DNA of 60,957 bases from an uncultured Prochlorococcus sp. (GCA_902571335.1 CACGBT010000009.1:1-60957); one strand, 5' to 3'; shown: positions 34,159 to 46,433, numbered from the stretch's first letter. The notes: generated from the sequence alone by a model not told the origin. Numbers and translations are program-made.

Positions 34159-35382
34159 TTAACAGGATTTCAAGTAATAAACATCACGTAATAATTTAAA
34201 AGCTTTTTCTTTATCAATTTTATTAGAATTTTGGATAATGCTTATAATTATTGGCTTGTCATTTTTATATAAAAAGCCAGATAATGCAAAGACATTTGAA
34301 AGAGTCCCAGTTTTGCCAAAAAACTTTCCAGACAATTCACTATTTACAAATCTTTTAGCTAATGTTCCTCTCACTCCCGTAATTGAAAGTGTAGATTGAT
34401 AAGCTTTAAAATCATTAAAATATCTCATTTTATCTAAAAACAATACAACTAACTTTGTTGTAATTTTATTTTTTCGAGACAATCCACTAGCATCTGCAAA
34501 GTATGCATTAGTTGCAGGGAGGCCTTTATTTTCAAGCCATGTTTTCAATTTTATATAGTTATTATCGTTCCATGTATTTGAGGCATTTTTAAAAAGAGAT
34601 TCAGCCGTAAAATTATGGCTTTCAGAATTTGTTAGAGTTAATAATGAAAGAATTGGAGTTGAATATACTTTATTTATCTCTTTAATATTTTTTAAATAAA
34701 AAGTTTTTTCTGAATCAAAAAACTCTATATATATTTTTGAATTTGGAAATTTATTTTTTAAATAATTTTTAATAAAATTTTTTAATGCATAAATATCATC
34801 ATATTTATTGTGATTACTTTCTATTGCAAGAGATGTAATTGGAGATCCATATTCGTAAAGTTTATCAGTATTTGTCCAACCATTAGGCCAATATAATTTT
34901 GAATCAATTTCTACAATATTAAAGTTAATAATTTTATTTTCTTTAACATTTGAAATTAGTTCGATTATATGTTCATAATTAAGATCTGGATCACCTTGAC
35001 CATGTAAATAATAATCGTTTTTATTTTTAAATAAGGAAGTTTTTAAATTATTATTTAATTTATATTTACTTAATACATAAGCTGATGAGAATAATTTTTG
35101 GTTAGATGCTGGCAACCTTGGAACATCCTCATTGTAGGAACTTATTATTTCCCCTTTATTATTAATAATTGATACACTAAAAGTATCATCAAGAGTTTGA
35201 TTCAATAAAGCATCATAATTAGGACATATTTTGTTTTTAGTAATTATTCCCGGGAAATTAAAATAAATACTATTTAAGATAGTTATTTTCTGTTTTGCTA
35301 GTAAATATCTTATTAAGAAAGGAGATGTTACTAATACAAGAACAATAAAGAAAAATGTATATATTCTTTTTATCACATTCAA
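34159..35382 (-). CDS. dacB: D-Ala-D-Ala carboxypeptidase, PBP4 type (peptidase S13)
   Basis: 407 residues, shorter than E. coli PBP4 (about 480). N-terminal membrane anchor (about 8-28), then the three active-site motifs: SxxK in ASNQKLFSSA, SxN in NSESHNFTAESL and KTG in FFGKTGTLSNVF. DASGLSRKN is a further family signature. It trims peptidoglycan stem peptides in the periplasm. Starts 1 base after the DUF1995 gene ends, so co-expressed. Confidence 0.88.
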   Translation of the reverse strand: MNVIKRIYTFFFIVLVLVTSPFLIRYLLAKQKITILNSIYFNFPGIITKNKICPNYDALLNQTLDDTFSVSIINNKGEIISSYNEDVPRLPASNQKLFSSAYVLSKYKLNNNLKTSLFKNKNDYYLHGQGDPDLNYEHIIELISNVKENKIINFNIVEIDSKLYWPNGWTNTDKLYEYGSPITSLAIESNHNKYDDIYALKNFIKNYLKNKFPNSKIYIEFFDSEKTFYLKNIKEINKVYSTPILSLLTLTNSESHNFTAESLFKNASNTWNDNNYIKLKTWLENKGLPATNAYFADASGLSRKNKITTKLVVLFLDKMRYFNDFKAYQSTLSITGVRGTLAKRFVNSELSGKFFGKTGTLSNVFALSGFLYKNDKPIIISIIQNSNKIDKEKAFKLLRDVYYLKSC

Positions 35383-35383
35383 T

Positions 35384-36010
35384 CTATAAATTTACAAAAA
35401 TAGATTCATTGTCGGGTTTAATTTCAAATTCTTTTTTAAAATAATATCTATTATTTTCTTCTTTGAAAAGCAACCAGTTATTTGGATAAATATGCATAAG
35501 AGCAGCTTTATTTAAAGGCTGCAGAAAATAAATATTTGTCCATGTTTTGACAAAGTTTTTACGTCGCTCTCTAATAACACTTCCTATACCAATATTGGCA
35601 TCTTCAAATTTTGGATTTAATGAATAATGGGTACCTTGATAATTATCAGACATTGGTTCAAATGAATCGAAATCATATGGCTGAGGTAGTATCGATATCA
35701 TTGCACTATCAATATTATTTATATTATTTGATTCATTAAATGATTTAAAAGTAAAGATTTTATCTTTGATATCTGGATAGTCTCTTTGAGCTAAAGCCAC
35801 AGCACCTTGATCAGCAAATGTTATGAATACATTATTATTTTTAGACAATATCTTGTAGATAGTTATTCCAATTCTGTTAAACTTCAACCCTTCAAAATTA
35901 AATTCTATAGTAAATCTTTTATTTGAATCTAATAAACTTGGAATAATTGCATCCTCCATATTCTTAAGAGATTCATTTAAATCTTTAGGTAGTCTGTAAT
36001 TGGTTTCCAT
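35384..36010 (-). CDS. DUF1995 family protein
   Basis: 208 residues. The pattern FADQGAVALAQRDY, ISILPQPYDFDSFEPM and the PLNKAALMHIYPNNWLLF segment matches DUF1995, found in cyanobacteria and plant plastids (related to LPA3, linked to photosystem II assembly). No membrane span, so soluble. It shares one base with the end of the cysteine desulfurase gene and is followed by dacB after 1 base, so it is inside a four-gene run with dapF. Confidence 0.78.
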   Translation of the reverse strand: METNYRLPKDLNESLKNMEDAIIPSLLDSNKRFTIEFNFEGLKFNRIGITIYKILSKNNNVFITFADQGAVALAQRDYPDIKDKIFTFKSFNESNNINNIDSAMISILPQPYDFDSFEPMSDNYQGTHYSLNPKFEDANIGIGSVIRERRKNFVKTWTNIYFLQPLNKAALMHIYPNNWLLFKEENNRYYFKKEFEIKPDNESIFVNL

Positions 36011-37182
36011 TAAAATTTAACAATACATATTTGAATAAGTTCTAAAAATTTATCTATTTCTGACTTATTGTTTATTGAACCTAAAGTAACACGAATATTT
36101 GAATATAGTTCATCATCTTTTAAACCAATATTTTTAAGTGTTGAGCTAGGTTTCCCAGATGAGCTTGAACAAGCACTTCCACTACTTATGGCTATTTTAT
36201 TTTCTGACATGAAATTAACAATCTTATAGGCCCTTATAGGCTCAAATAGTTTATTTAATAGTAGAAAAGAAATATGACTGGGAAGTCTATGGTTAATACT
36301 ACCCGTAATCTTTATATGATTATTATCTTTAATTTTTTGAAAAAAATAATTTTTAAGTTCATTAATATTATTAGAAGGAAATTCAGTTATGTAATCATAT
36401 AATTTTATTTTTCCTTCAATATTCTTTAATGATTCATACATTCCAGCGATTAATGGCAAAGCTTGTGTACCTTGTCTAATTGAAAATTCCTGAGTAAGTG
36501 ATATGTCATTATTTTTTAAAATTTGTCTAGACTTTTCTTTTGTTAAAAGGATACCGATCCCTTTTGGACCTCCAAATTTATGAGCGGATAAACTTAAAAA
36601 ATCACATTTAAGATCTTTCCAACTGAATATTCCATTACTTAATATTTGAGTTCCATCTAAATGAAACATTATATTTAATTCTTCACATTTGGAACCAATA
36701 AATTGGACAGGTTGTATTGTCCCAATTTCACTTTGTCCCCAAATAATTGATACAAGCTTAGTATCATTGTTTAAAAATTTTTCGATATTAGAAATATTTA
36801 AAATTCCATCATTATTTACCTTCCATTCGTAAATATCCCAATTTTGTTTTCTTAGTTTATTAGCACAAATAGTTGTTGCTTGATGTTCAACATTTGAAGT
36901 AACAACCCTACCATTTTTAAATTTCTCATAAATATTGTTAAATACAATATTTGTCGATTCCGAAGAACCAGATGTAAAAATTATATCCTCTGGATCTGCT
37001 TCAAATATATAAGCAATTTTAGATCTGATTTTTTCAAGATATGTAGAGCATTTTATCCCTAGCTCATATGTAGATGAAGGGTTATGCCAATAATTCCTAT
37101 AAGTTGAATTAATTATATTTAAAACATTCTCAGATAATGGAGTTGTGGATGCATTATCTAAATAGATAAAATTATTTTCCAT
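36010..37182 (-). CDS. Cysteine desulfurase (NifS/IscS type)
   Basis: 390 residues, class V PLP aminotransferase fold. YLDNASTTPL opens the domain, the PLP lysine is in SLSAHKFGGPKGIGIL, and the catalytic Cys lies in AISSGSACSSSSGKPS, the flexible loop of group I enzymes. It takes sulfur from cysteine for Fe-S cluster and thio-cofactor synthesis. It overlaps dapF by 1 base and the DUF1995 gene by 1 base, a tight operon. Confidence 0.92.
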   Translation of the reverse strand: MENNFIYLDNASTTPLSENVLNIINSTYRNYWHNPSSTYELGIKCSTYLEKIRSKIAYIFEADPEDIIFTSGSSESTNIVFNNIYEKFKNGRVVTSNVEHQATTICANKLRKQNWDIYEWKVNNDGILNISNIEKFLNNDTKLVSIIWGQSEIGTIQPVQFIGSKCEELNIMFHLDGTQILSNGIFSWKDLKCDFLSLSAHKFGGPKGIGILLTKEKSRQILKNNDISLTQEFSIRQGTQALPLIAGMYESLKNIEGKIKLYDYITEFPSNNINELKNYFFQKIKDNNHIKITGSINHRLPSHISFLLLNKLFEPIRAYKIVNFMSENKIAISSGSACSSSSGKPSSTLKNIGLKDDELYSNIRVTLGSINNKSEIDKFLELIQICIVKF

Positions 37183-38042
37183 TAATTTACTAACATTGAT
37201 CCTGAGAAAACCTTTTTAGCATTACCGGTCATCATTACTTCATAATCGTCTTGTGACCAATCAATTTTAAGATTACCTCCTGGTAAGGTTACTATGGTTT
37301 GTGGATTACAAAGGCCTAATTTATAAGCTGCCACATGGATAGCACAGGCACCTGTTCCACAAGCTAAGGTTGGTCCTGCACCCCTTTCCCATACTTTTAC
37401 TTTGATATTATCTCTATTTAAAATTTGACAAAAATGCACATTAGTTTTTTCAGGAAATAATTCATTTTTTTCAAATATAGGACCAAATCTGGAGAGAACA
37501 ATTGACTCTATGTCTTTTACAAAGAATATTAAATGAGGATTTCCCATCCCTACGGCATAACCCATATTATTAAAATCTTTCTCAATAAATTCGTGTGAGG
37601 GAATTGAATTTATTTTTTTTTCAATTGTTGTTGGAATATTTTGACATTCTAAAATTGGAACTCCCATTTTTACTGTAATTTCATCATTTATATATTTTGC
37701 AATTTTTAAACCTGCTTTAGTCTCAATTTTATATTCTATATTTTTATTATTCATTGAATCATTTACGTGGAGATACTCAACTAAACACCTAATTCCGTTT
37801 CCACACATTTGTGCTTCAGAACCATCAGAATTAAAAATAATCATTTTTGCATAATTATCTTCATTAGGTTCTTCTATAAAAATCACACCATCTGCTCCAA
37901 CACCAAATTGCCTGTTGCAAATTTTTTTTATATCAAATATTTTATTTGTCTTGTAATTTTTATATAATTCATTTCCTCTTGAATCTATTATTACGAAATC
38001 ATTTCCGTTACCTTGATATTTTTCAAAAGTTATATTTTTCAT
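37182..38042 (-). CDS. dapF: Diaminopimelate epimerase
   Basis: 286 residues. The two catalytic Cys are Cys80 in MCGNGIRC and Cys228 in ACGTGACA, each in its usual family context, and GNGNDFV opens the fold. It converts LL-DAP to meso-DAP for lysine and peptidoglycan. The product feeds cell-wall synthesis, and dacB lies in the same run of genes. Confidence 0.96.
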   Translation of the reverse strand: MKNITFEKYQGNGNDFVIIDSRGNELYKNYKTNKIFDIKKICNRQFGVGADGVIFIEEPNEDNYAKMIIFNSDGSEAQMCGNGIRCLVEYLHVNDSMNNKNIEYKIETKAGLKIAKYINDEITVKMGVPILECQNIPTTIEKKINSIPSHEFIEKDFNNMGYAVGMGNPHLIFFVKDIESIVLSRFGPIFEKNELFPEKTNVHFCQILNRDNIKVKVWERGAGPTLACGTGACAIHVAAYKLGLCNPQTIVTLPGGNLKIDWSQDDYEVMMTGNAKKVFSGSMLVN

Positions 38043-38149
38043 TTGTAATTCATATATCTTAAATTTTAATTATAAATTATTCCTTTTAACAATCTATTTC
38101 TATTTTATGCAATGGATATTAAAATAATAATTTAACAAATATAAATTAA

Positions 38150-40720
38150 GTGATTTCTCCCGATAAACAATATGAGGCTGATACCAATTTATATAATCCA
38201 TCTGAAATAGAAAAAAAATGGCAGTCAATATGGACAGAAAACAATTTATACAAAACCGATGAATTAACTGAGAATAGCGATAAATTTTATGCCTTATCAA
38301 TGTTTCCCTACCCTTCAGGTAATCTTCATATGGGACATGTTAGGAATTATGTTATTACAGACTTAATAGCTCGATTCCAAAAGTTTAAGGGTAAATCTGT
38401 CTTACATCCAATGGGTTGGGACGCTTTTGGTTTGCCTGCTGAAAATGCTGCGATTGAAAGAGGAATTAGTCCAAGTGTTTGGACTAAAAAAAATATTTCT
38501 CATATGAAGTCACAATTAAAGCTTTTGGGACTATCAGTTGATTGGGATAGGGAATTTGCAACATGTGATGAAAATTATTATATTTGGACTCAATATCTAT
38601 TTTTAGAGTTATATAAGGCAGGTCTTGTATATCAAAAGGAATCAGAAGTTAATTGGGATCCTATAGATAATACAGTCCTAGCGAATGAACAAGTTGACTC
38701 AGAGGGTAAATCTTGGAGATCTGGGGCAGTAGTTGAAAAAAAATTATTAAAGCAATGGTTTTTAAGAATTACTAATTATGCGGATGAGTTATTGAAGGAT
38801 TTAGAAAAATTAGATAACTGGCCAGAAAGAGTAAAAATAATGCAAGATAATTGGATTGGAAAGTCAATTGGTGCAAATATTAATTTCAATATCAATACCA
38901 ATCCAGAAAATAAAATAACTGTATTTACAACAAGACCAGATACTTTATTTGGAGTTACTTATTTAGCAATTTCTGTAAATCATTCATTAATTAAAAAAAT
39001 TACTGATCAAGAAACCATACAAGATATAGAAAATCTTAAACAATATTTGAAAAATAATAAAAATAATGAACTTGAAAAAATTGGAATAAAAACCAGCTTA
39101 ATAGCAATAAATCCAGTTAATTCTGAACCTATACCTATTTGGGTGGCTAGTTATGTACTTGATGAATACGGCACAGGCGCTGTTATGGGTGTACCTGCTC
39201 ATGATTTAAGGGATTTTGAGTTTGCTAAGAAAAACAATATATATATTAAACAGGTAATAGTAAAGGATAAAAGTGAACAAAGTAAGGAGCTTGATAATGC
39301 TTATGTAGAAAATGGATATCTAATTAATTCAAATCAATACAATGGTGTAGCAAATACTATTGCTAAATTAAAAATTGCAGAGGAGGGAGTAAATAATGGA
39401 TGGGCCGAAAATAAAATTCAATATCGTTTAAGAGATTGGTTAATATCTAGACAAAGATATTGGGGATGTCCGATACCCATCGTTAATTGCAAAAAATGTG
39501 GAGCTGTTCCTTTAAACCAATCAAATTTGCCTGTTTCATTACCAAAAGATATAGAAATCTCCTCTAACAAAATTAATGCTTTAGGTAGTAATAATAATTG
39601 GATAAATACAACATGCCCAAAATGTGGAATAGCGGCAAGAAAAGAAACTGATACTATGGATACTTTCATGTGTTCATCTTGGTATTTTTTAAGATACCCA
39701 TCTTCAAAATGTTCAAGTAAGCCATTTGAAAAGAATGAAATTAATAAGTGGTTACCTGTAGATCAATATGTTGGAGGAGTAGAGCATGCAATATTGCATT
39801 TGTTATATGCAAGATTTTTCACTAAAGCTTTGCGAGATAATAAACTATTTGATATTGATGAACCTTTCAAAAAACTATTAACGCAAGGAATGGTTCAGGC
39901 CGCAGCCTATAAAAACAATAATACGGGTAAATATGTTTCTCCTTCCGATATTACTGACTTATCAAATCCTACAGATCCAATTGACAATTCTAAACTCGAA
40001 GTTCTTTTCGAGAAGATGTCTAAGTCTAAATATAATGGAATAGACCCTGAATCAGTAATTAAAAAATATGGAGCAGATACAGCAAGAATGTTTATATTAT
40101 TTAAAGCACCACCAGAAAAAGATTTGGAATGGGGAGATACAGATGTTGAAGGACAATTTAGATTTTTAAGTAGGATTTGGAAGCTTTACATAAATTGTGC
40201 AAAAGATATAAATAGTAAATCTAATGCCCATCCAGATAAAGAAAAAAGTTTAATAAAGTCAATGAATATCGCTATAAAAGAAATTTCAAATGACATATTA
40301 AATAACCAATTTAATACTGCGATTTCAGAACTAATGAAGTTTTATAATTCATTATCAAATTCCATTAATGACGTAAACAAGAATTTAAAAATTGAGACTT
40401 TAAAAACATTTTGTATTTTGTTGGCTCCTTTTGCTCCTCATATAGCAGAAGAAATATGGCATCTTATAGGATTTAAAAAATCTGTGCATTTAGAACACTG
40501 GCCTTCTTTTAATGCCGAGGCACTTAAGGAAGATTCGTATGAACTAGTAATACAAGTAAATGGAAAAGTTAGAGACAAAGTAAATATTAATAATGATATG
40601 AGCGAAGATCAAATTAAAGAATTGACTCTTAAAAGGCCTAACATATTAAAATGGACTCGAGATAAGGAAATAAGAAAAATAATTATTGTTAAAGGAAAAA
40701 TTATGAATATTGTTGTTTAA
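38150..40720 (+). CDS. leuS: Leucyl-tRNA synthetase
   Basis: 856 residues. HIGH motif as HMGH (60-63), editing (CP1) domain in the middle, a Zn-finger-like Cys region ([10 protein letters not shown] and [11 protein letters not shown]) and KMSKS at 622-626. The start is GTG at 38150, which gives [20 protein letters not shown], close to the usual N-terminus. Its end overlaps the convergent pgi by 4 bases. Confidence 0.96.
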   Translation: MISPDKQYEADTNLYNPSEIEKKWQSIWTENNLYKTDELTENSDKFYALSMFPYPSGNLHMGHVRNYVITDLIARFQKFKGKSVLHPMGWDAFGLPAENAAIERGISPSVWTKKNISHMKSQLKLLGLSVDWDREFATCDENYYIWTQYLFLELYKAGLVYQKESEVNWDPIDNTVLANEQVDSEGKSWRSGAVVEKKLLKQWFLRITNYADELLKDLEKLDNWPERVKIMQDNWIGKSIGANINFNINTNPENKITVFTTRPDTLFGVTYLAISVNHSLIKKITDQETIQDIENLKQYLKNNKNNELEKIGIKTSLIAINPVNSEPIPIWVASYVLDEYGTGAVMGVPAHDLRDFEFAKKNNIYIKQVIVKDKSEQSKELDNAYVENGYLINSNQYNGVANTIAKLKIAEEGVNNGWAENKIQYRLRDWLISRQRYWGCPIPIVNCKKCGAVPLNQSNLPVSLPKDIEISSNKINALGSNNNWINTTCPKCGIAARKETDTMDTFMCSSWYFLRYPSSKCSSKPFEKNEINKWLPVDQYVGGVEHAILHLLYARFFTKALRDNKLFDIDEPFKKLLTQGMVQAAAYKNNNTGKYVSPSDITDLSNPTDPIDNSKLEVLFEKMSKSKYNGIDPESVIKKYGADTARMFILFKAPPEKDLEWGDTDVEGQFRFLSRIWKLYINCAKDINSKSNAHPDKEKSLIKSMNIAIKEISNDILNNQFNTAISELMKFYNSLSNSINDVNKNLKIETLKTFCILLAPFAPHIAEEIWHLIGFKKSVHLEHWPSFNAEALKEDSYELVIQVNGKVRDKVNINNDMSEDQIKELTLKRPNILKWTRDKEIRKIIIVKGKIMNIVV

Positions 40721-42300
40721 GAATTTATTTTTTGAATAACTAATGAATTTGGATTTGACCAATCGCCCTTAACTAAATAATTATCATTACTAAAACACAT
40801 TTCACGGAGTATGAAAAATATAGGTTCACTCGCTGAATTATCAAATAATGATGTTATGTCTTTTATAGAATATTCTCCACCTTCATCTAATAAATTACTT
40901 ACTTTTTGTTGATACTCAATAATATTTGCGGCTGCTTTCTTTCCAGCTTCAACTCCAGGTTGATCATATGCATTTATATTTACCAATTCAGCGTAGAAGG
41001 ATACAGCCCTCTCAAATAAAGCGATTAAGGCACCTAGTGAAAAACAATTTAACTTTTCTAACGTGATAGTGATACTTTGTCTGTTTTCACTAGAGAGTGC
41101 TGATCTGGTTCCTTGCAAAAATCCAGAAAGATATTCTTTAGGATTCTCTTTTTCATCAAAAAAATTAGTAGATGGAGAATCTAATAATTCAATAAAAATA
41201 CAAAAGAAATTATCAATACCATCTCTCAGTTGCTGAACATAAGCATGTTGATCTGTAGATCCTTTATTACCAAAAACGGAAATACCTTGATTAACTACTT
41301 CACCATTCCTATTGAATTTCTTACCTAATGATTCCATTACTAATTGCTGGAGATATTTACTAAATACCTGTAACCTATCTCTATAAGGTAATACGACCAT
41401 ATCTCTCTTTCCAATACCATCACCAGTTAAATACCATGCGGATGATAACAGTGCTGCTGGATTATTCTTAAAATCACTTATACGTGTGGCTTCATCCATT
41501 AATGATGCACCTCTAATAAATTCAGATATATTTTCATTAATAAGAGCTAATGGAAGTAATCCCACAGAGCTTGTAATACTAGTTCTTCCTCCAACCCAAT
41601 CTTGCAAATTAAATATTTTTAACCAATTTTCAGAAGTGGCTTTTTTAAATAATTTACTATCTTTCATAGTTATTGCTATAGCATTAGAATTCCATTCAAG
41701 AGAATTGTTTTCACAGTGACTTTTAATAATTTCCATAGCAATTCTAGGTTCAGGCGTACCACCTGATTTGCTTACTACTACAAATAATGTTGTTGATAAT
41801 TTCTCAGATAACTCTTCTAACTTTTCGCTAATTAAAAAAGGATCAACATTATCGATATAAGAAAAATTTAAGCCACTAGAACACTTCTGCAGTGACTCTG
41901 TAATAAGTAATGGTCCTAACCCACTTCCACCAATTCCTATCCAAAGAACATCAGTATACTGCTGATTATTCTTATTCTTGATATCTCCATTTAAAATTTG
42001 TTTTCCAAATCCAGAGATTGCTTTAAAATCTGCTTTAATTTCCTCTCCTATTTTTGAAGAGGGTGAAATTGATGGATTTCTAAGCCAATAATGTCCAACT
42101 TGTCTATTTTCATCAATATTTGAGATTGCACCATTTTCTAATTCTTTTATTGATGAAAAAACATCTATAAATTTATCTTCTAAATTTTTTATCTCTTTAC
42201 TTGTGAAATTAATTTTGCTTATGTCTAACCAAATATTTAATTTTTTATCAAACCAAAGATAATTACAAAATTTATCCCAAGAGTTTAAATCTCCTTTCAT
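40717..42300 (-). CDS. pgi: Glucose-6-phosphate isomerase
   Basis: 527 residues. The family segments [53 protein letters not shown] and [16 protein letters not shown] are all present. It interconverts glucose-6-phosphate and fructose-6-phosphate. It carries the short cyanobacterial N-terminal form. It is convergent with leuS (4-base overlap) and divergent from purN. Confidence 0.96.
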   Translation of the reverse strand: MKGDLNSWDKFCNYLWFDKKLNIWLDISKINFTSKEIKNLEDKFIDVFSSIKELENGAISNIDENRQVGHYWLRNPSISPSSKIGEEIKADFKAISGFGKQILNGDIKNKNNQQYTDVLWIGIGGSGLGPLLITESLQKCSSGLNFSYIDNVDPFLISEKLEELSEKLSTTLFVVVSKSGGTPEPRIAMEIIKSHCENNSLEWNSNAIAITMKDSKLFKKATSENWLKIFNLQDWVGGRTSITSSVGLLPLALINENISEFIRGASLMDEATRISDFKNNPAALLSSAWYLTGDGIGKRDMVVLPYRDRLQVFSKYLQQLVMESLGKKFNRNGEVVNQGISVFGNKGSTDQHAYVQQLRDGIDNFFCIFIELLDSPSTNFFDEKENPKEYLSGFLQGTRSALSSENRQSITITLEKLNCFSLGALIALFERAVSFYAELVNINAYDQPGVEAGKKAAANIIEYQQKVSNLLDEGGEYSIKDITSLFDNSASEPIFFILREMCFSNDNYLVKGDWSNPNSLVIQKINS

Positions 42301-42482
42301 TTTATATATTTGTTTCTTTTATTTATTATTCAATTATATCTATACGAATAGTACATAGATTTGAATCATTTAAATTTGTTTAAATTATTATCTTCAAATA
42401 AATATGTTTTTGAATATAAACAATTAAAAATAAGGGTTTTTTTTATTTCATATGAATTTATCATTGGAGAAAATAAAAAACT

Positions 42483-43139
42483 TTGGATAGATCATTTAAT
42501 TACATAATTTCGCCTGAGATATCTGAATTTAGAAGATTTTCCCCAAAATTAAAGATAGGTGTGCTGGCTTCTGGGAAAGGAACAAACTTTCAGGAATTAA
42601 TCAATCTCTCCGAAAATGGAGAATTAGATATAGATATTAAAGTTCTAATAACTAACAAAGATGAAGCCGGTTGTATAAAAAGAGCTGAAAGTAAAAAAAT
42701 ACCTCACAAAATTATAAGAGGCAAAGACTTTCTACAAAAAGAGGAATTTGAATTAAAAATTGCAAATACTTTAATTCATTACGATGTTGAACTTATTGTT
42801 ATGGCAGGCTGGATGAAAATTGTTACTCCATTTTTTATTAATAAATTTAAGAATAAGATAATAAATATTCACCCTTCATTACTTCCGGCATATAAAGGTG
42901 GTTCCGCAATTAAGGACTCTATATTAAATGGTTCAAAAATTACTGGCTGTTCAGTACATTTTGTAGAAGAGGAGGTAGATAGTGGATCATTGATAATGCA
43001 AGCTGCATTGTCAATTAGAGATGATGATGATATTGAATCACTTTCCAAAAGGATACAAATGCTTGAGCATAAAATTTTACCTCACTCAATATCTCAAGCT
43101 GGTTTTTTAATAAGAAGTAATTTTATGGAAAATTATTAG
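42483..43139 (+). CDS. purN: Phosphoribosylglycinamide formyltransferase PurN
   Basis: 218 residues. VLASGKGTNFQELI binds the substrate, and INIHPSLLPAYKG holds the catalytic Asn-x-His; the conserved Asp is in EEVDSGSLIMQ. It formylates GAR with 10-formyl-THF in purine synthesis. Start TTG at 42483 chosen for frame; the N-terminal ~25 residues before the core are not typical, so a start further in is possible. It overlaps the convergent argC end by 17 bases. Confidence 0.92.
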   Translation: MDRSFNYIISPEISEFRRFSPKLKIGVLASGKGTNFQELINLSENGELDIDIKVLITNKDEAGCIKRAESKKIPHKIIRGKDFLQKEEFELKIANTLIHYDVELIVMAGWMKIVTPFFINKFKNKIINIHPSLLPAYKGGSAIKDSILNGSKITGCSVHFVEEEVDSGSLIMQAALSIRDDDDIESLSKRIQMLEHKILPHSISQAGFLIRSNFMENY

Positions 43140-44178
43140 TTAAATTAAGACCTTCATCCATTGAAAATCCACTCATAATATTTAAATTTTGAATTGCTTG
43201 TCCAGTCTGACCTTTTAACAAATTATCAATTGCTGATAAAATAATAATCCTTCCATTTCGAATATCTACTTTAACAGAAAGGAAAATTTGGTTTGTATTT
43301 TTAACCCATTTTGTTGAAGGGTATGTATCTACAGGTAATACTTTAATATTTTTGAAATTTCTGTAATAATTATCCAATAGAATTCTGCAATCATCAGAAG
43401 TTAATCCTGGATCTCTTAATCTCCCATAAATAGTCGAGTGCATACCCCTTGAAATTGGAACCAAATGAGGTGTAAAAAGCAGTTCAATTTTATTTCCAGA
43501 AATTATAGATGCTACTTGCTCGATCTCTGAGGTATGTCTATGGTTTATCAATCCATATGCTGATAAGCCTTCACCACATTCTGATAAGAGTAGCTTTTGG
43601 TTTGGTTCTCGACCTCCTCCAGAGGTTCCGCTTTTAGAATCAATCACTATTCCTTCATTTTCAATAATTCCTTGCGAAAGATAAGGAACTAATGGAATAA
43701 GAGCAGATGTTGGATAGCATCCTGGACAGGCAATTAATCTTCCATTTGAAATAGCTTCCTTATTTATTTCAGGAAGACCGTAGACGGCCTCTTTACATAA
43801 ATCATCATCATTCCTTTTATAAATAGCAGCTTCTTTGGAATATACATTTTTCCATTCATCTAAAGACTTATATCTGTAATCAGCAGATAAATCAATAACT
43901 TTAAGTCCTCGATCTAATAATTTCCTTGTCAATGTTGAAGATAGTCCATTTGGTAAGCAAAGCAAAGCAACATCTGCATTTTTTGAAATATTATCTACGG
44001 AAATTTCTTCTATATAAGGATCATTATCTAGATATATAAAAGGAAAATTATCATTCCACTTTGATCCAGATGTTTTATTACCTCCTAAAAATGAAATTTT
44101 GTATTTTTTAATTTTTTTTAAGAGATTAACCGCTTGAATACCGCCGTAACCAGTAGCACCTACTATTGCAACATTCAT
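43123..44178 (-). CDS. argC: N-acetyl-gamma-glutamyl-phosphate reductase
   Basis: 351 residues, full length. The NAD(P)-binding GATGYGGIQ motif (8-16) opens the protein, and catalytic Cys154 is in ACPGCYPTSALI; SGTSGGGREPNQK is the conserved middle segment. Arginine pathway, third step. Divergent from ribBA by 76 bases. Confidence 0.96.
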   Translation of the reverse strand: MNVAIVGATGYGGIQAVNLLKKIKKYKISFLGGNKTSGSKWNDNFPFIYLDNDPYIEEISVDNISKNADVALLCLPNGLSSTLTRKLLDRGLKVIDLSADYRYKSLDEWKNVYSKEAAIYKRNDDDLCKEAVYGLPEINKEAISNGRLIACPGCYPTSALIPLVPYLSQGIIENEGIVIDSKSGTSGGGREPNQKLLLSECGEGLSAYGLINHRHTSEIEQVASIISGNKIELLFTPHLVPISRGMHSTIYGRLRDPGLTSDDCRILLDNYYRNFKNIKVLPVDTYPSTKWVKNTNQIFLSVKVDIRNGRIIILSAIDNLLKGQTGQAIQNLNIMSGFSMDEGLNLTNNFP

Positions 44179-44254
44179 TTCTTTGAATTGGCAGACTTTG
44201 AGATAGGATTATAAAGTGTTGAATTTAAGGTAACTAAAACACTATTTTTCTATA

Positions 44255-45991
44255 TTGATAGGAATAATGAAAGAAACAAGTCCCAAATCAAATAATGGAA
44301 CAATTTTGGATATAAATGAATCTTTTAAAATTGAATTTGATCCTATCAGCGATGCGTTGGCAGCTATAAGAAATGGTGAATGCATAATTGTCGTAGATGA
44401 TGAAAGAAGGGAAAATGAAGGAGATTTAATATGTGCGGCTCAGTTTGCAACTCCACAGCAAATTAATTTTATGGCTACTGAGGGACGTGGTCTTATATGC
44501 CTAGCAATGCAAGGTGAAAAACTTGATTCATTAGATTTACCATTAATGGTAGATAGAAATACAGATGAAAATCAAACAGCTTTTACAGTATCAATTGATG
44601 CTGGACCTGAACATAATGTAACTACCGGAATTTCAGCTGAAGACAGGGCAAAGACAATACAAGTTGCTATAAACCCAAATACACAGCCTGATGATTTAAG
44701 GAGGCCAGGACATATTTTTCCACTGAGAGCAAAAAAAGGTGGAGTATTAAAAAGGGCAGGTCATACCGAAGCGGCAGTAGATATAGCCGCAATGTCAGGT
44801 CTTTATCCCGCTGGAGTGATTTGTGAAATACAAAATCCTGACGGTTCTATGTCAAGACTTCCACAACTAAAAGAGTATGCAAAACAGTGGGGAATGAAGT
44901 TAATATCAATAGCTGATTTAATAAGTTATCGGTTTCAAACTGAGAGATTTGTATTTAGAAAATCTGATGCTGTTCTTCCAAGTATTTTTGGTAATTTCAA
45001 AGCATATGGATATGTTAATGAACTAGATGGTTCAGAGCACGTTGCTTTAGTTAAACAAAAATCATCGAAATTAAGCGAACCTGTACTAGTAAGAATGCAT
45101 TCAGAGTGCTTAACTGGTGATGCTTTTGGATCATTACGTTGTGATTGCAGACCCCAATTAGAGGCTGCTTTATCAAGAATAGAAAAGGAGGAAGAAGGAG
45201 TTGTTGTTTACTTGAGACAAGAAGGCAGAGGTATTGGTCTAATAAATAAATTAAAAGCTTACAGTTTACAAGATGGTGGATTAGACACTGTAGAAGCTAA
45301 TGAAAAATTAGGTTTTCCAGCGGATCTCAGAAATTATGGAGTTGGAGCACAAATTTTAACTGATTTAGGTATTAAAAAATTAAAATTATTAACCAATAAT
45401 CCTAGAAAGATTGCTGGATTAGGTGGTTATGGAATAGAAGTTATTGAGAGAGTCCCTTTAGTTATTTGTCCAAACGATAATAATGCAGAATATTTGAGTG
45501 TTAAAAAAACAAAGTTGGGCCACATGTTTGATGATGATAATTCTAATTCCAGTAATGTTGATCCATTTATATCAATTTTTCTTGACGGAAAATATAAATC
45601 TATTGATTTAGTTCCAATAAAAAATAAAGTTATTAAATTCTGTAGTGAACAAAACATTAATATTAAACTCGAAAGTAGTCCAAGATTATTGGCGTTTTGG
45701 AACCGACCAAAATTAGTATGGAGAATTTTACATGATCAGACTAGAACCAATTCCAAGATTAATGATGAGGAAATAAAGAATATAGAATTATTTATTCAGT
45801 TTTTATCCAAATATGAAAATAGTACAAAGATTGGAATTATTGTTTCTAGAAATATTGAACAAGCATTACACCCAAAAAGTAGCATCAAACTAATCAATAC
45901 TAAATTCACTATTAATAATGAAATCTTATATTCTTCTACAAGAAAATTTAACCTTGATAAAGAGACATTTAGTATTGTTTTTGATGGATAA
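44255..45991 (+). CDS. ribBA: Bifunctional DHBP synthase / GTP cyclohydrolase II
   Basis: 578 residues. N-terminal RibB domain ([19 protein letters not shown], then [11 protein letters not shown]) makes 3,4-dihydroxy-2-butanone-4-phosphate. The central RibA domain has the zinc site [17 protein letters not shown] and [16 protein letters not shown]. After about residue 430 comes a ~150-residue C-terminal extension without either enzyme motif, probably regulatory or structural and known in cyanobacterial RibBA. It supplies both first committed riboflavin precursors. Confidence 0.93.
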   Translation: MIGIMKETSPKSNNGTILDINESFKIEFDPISDALAAIRNGECIIVVDDERRENEGDLICAAQFATPQQINFMATEGRGLICLAMQGEKLDSLDLPLMVDRNTDENQTAFTVSIDAGPEHNVTTGISAEDRAKTIQVAINPNTQPDDLRRPGHIFPLRAKKGGVLKRAGHTEAAVDIAAMSGLYPAGVICEIQNPDGSMSRLPQLKEYAKQWGMKLISIADLISYRFQTERFVFRKSDAVLPSIFGNFKAYGYVNELDGSEHVALVKQKSSKLSEPVLVRMHSECLTGDAFGSLRCDCRPQLEAALSRIEKEEEGVVVYLRQEGRGIGLINKLKAYSLQDGGLDTVEANEKLGFPADLRNYGVGAQILTDLGIKKLKLLTNNPRKIAGLGGYGIEVIERVPLVICPNDNNAEYLSVKKTKLGHMFDDDNSNSSNVDPFISIFLDGKYKSIDLVPIKNKVIKFCSEQNINIKLESSPRLLAFWNRPKLVWRILHDQTRTNSKINDEEIKNIELFIQFLSKYENSTKIGIIVSRNIEQALHPKSSIKLINTKFTINNEILYSSTRKFNLDKETFSIVFDG

Positions 45992-45995
45992 ATTA

Positions 45996-46433
45996 CTATT
46001 TCAAAGTTGCTTTTATAATTTTTGAACCATTAGTAAGCTTTAGTACTACATCCATATCATCAGTCTTACCAAAAACAGTATGAACTCCATCGAGATGAGG
46101 CTGTGGTTCATAAACTATGAAAAACTGACTACCTCCTGTATCCTTTCCTGCATGAGCCATAGAAAGTGAGCCTTTTAGATGTTTATTGGAATTGATTTCA
46201 CATTTAATATTATATCCAGGTCCTCCAGTTCCTGGCATGCCAGATGCTCCGTCACGAGTATTAGGGCATCCACCTTGAGCCATAAATCCAGGAATAACTC
46301 TGTGAAATGCTAGACCATCATAAAAACCATCACTAATCAAATTTGTAAAGTTTTTAACTGTATTAGGTGCGTCGTCAGAGAAAAATTCTATTTTAATTTT
46401 CCCAACTTCTGTTTCAAATAGTGCTGTTGTCAT
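45996..46433 (-). CDS. Cyclophilin-type peptidyl-prolyl isomerase
   Basis: 145 residues, a minimal cyclophilin. Conserved [15 protein letters not shown], the segment with [12 protein letters not shown], and [10 protein letters not shown] are present, including the catalytic Arg region. No signal peptide, so cytosolic. Convergent with ribBA, 4 bases apart. It is upstream-adjacent to the DUF3110 gene on the same strand. Confidence 0.93.
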   Translation of the reverse strand: MTTALFETEVGKIKIEFFSDDAPNTVKNFTNLISDGFYDGLAFHRVIPGFMAQGGCPNTRDGASGMPGTGGPGYNIKCEINSNKHLKGSLSMAHAGKDTGGSQFFIVYEPQPHLDGVHTVFGKTDDMDVVLKLTNGSKIIKATLK

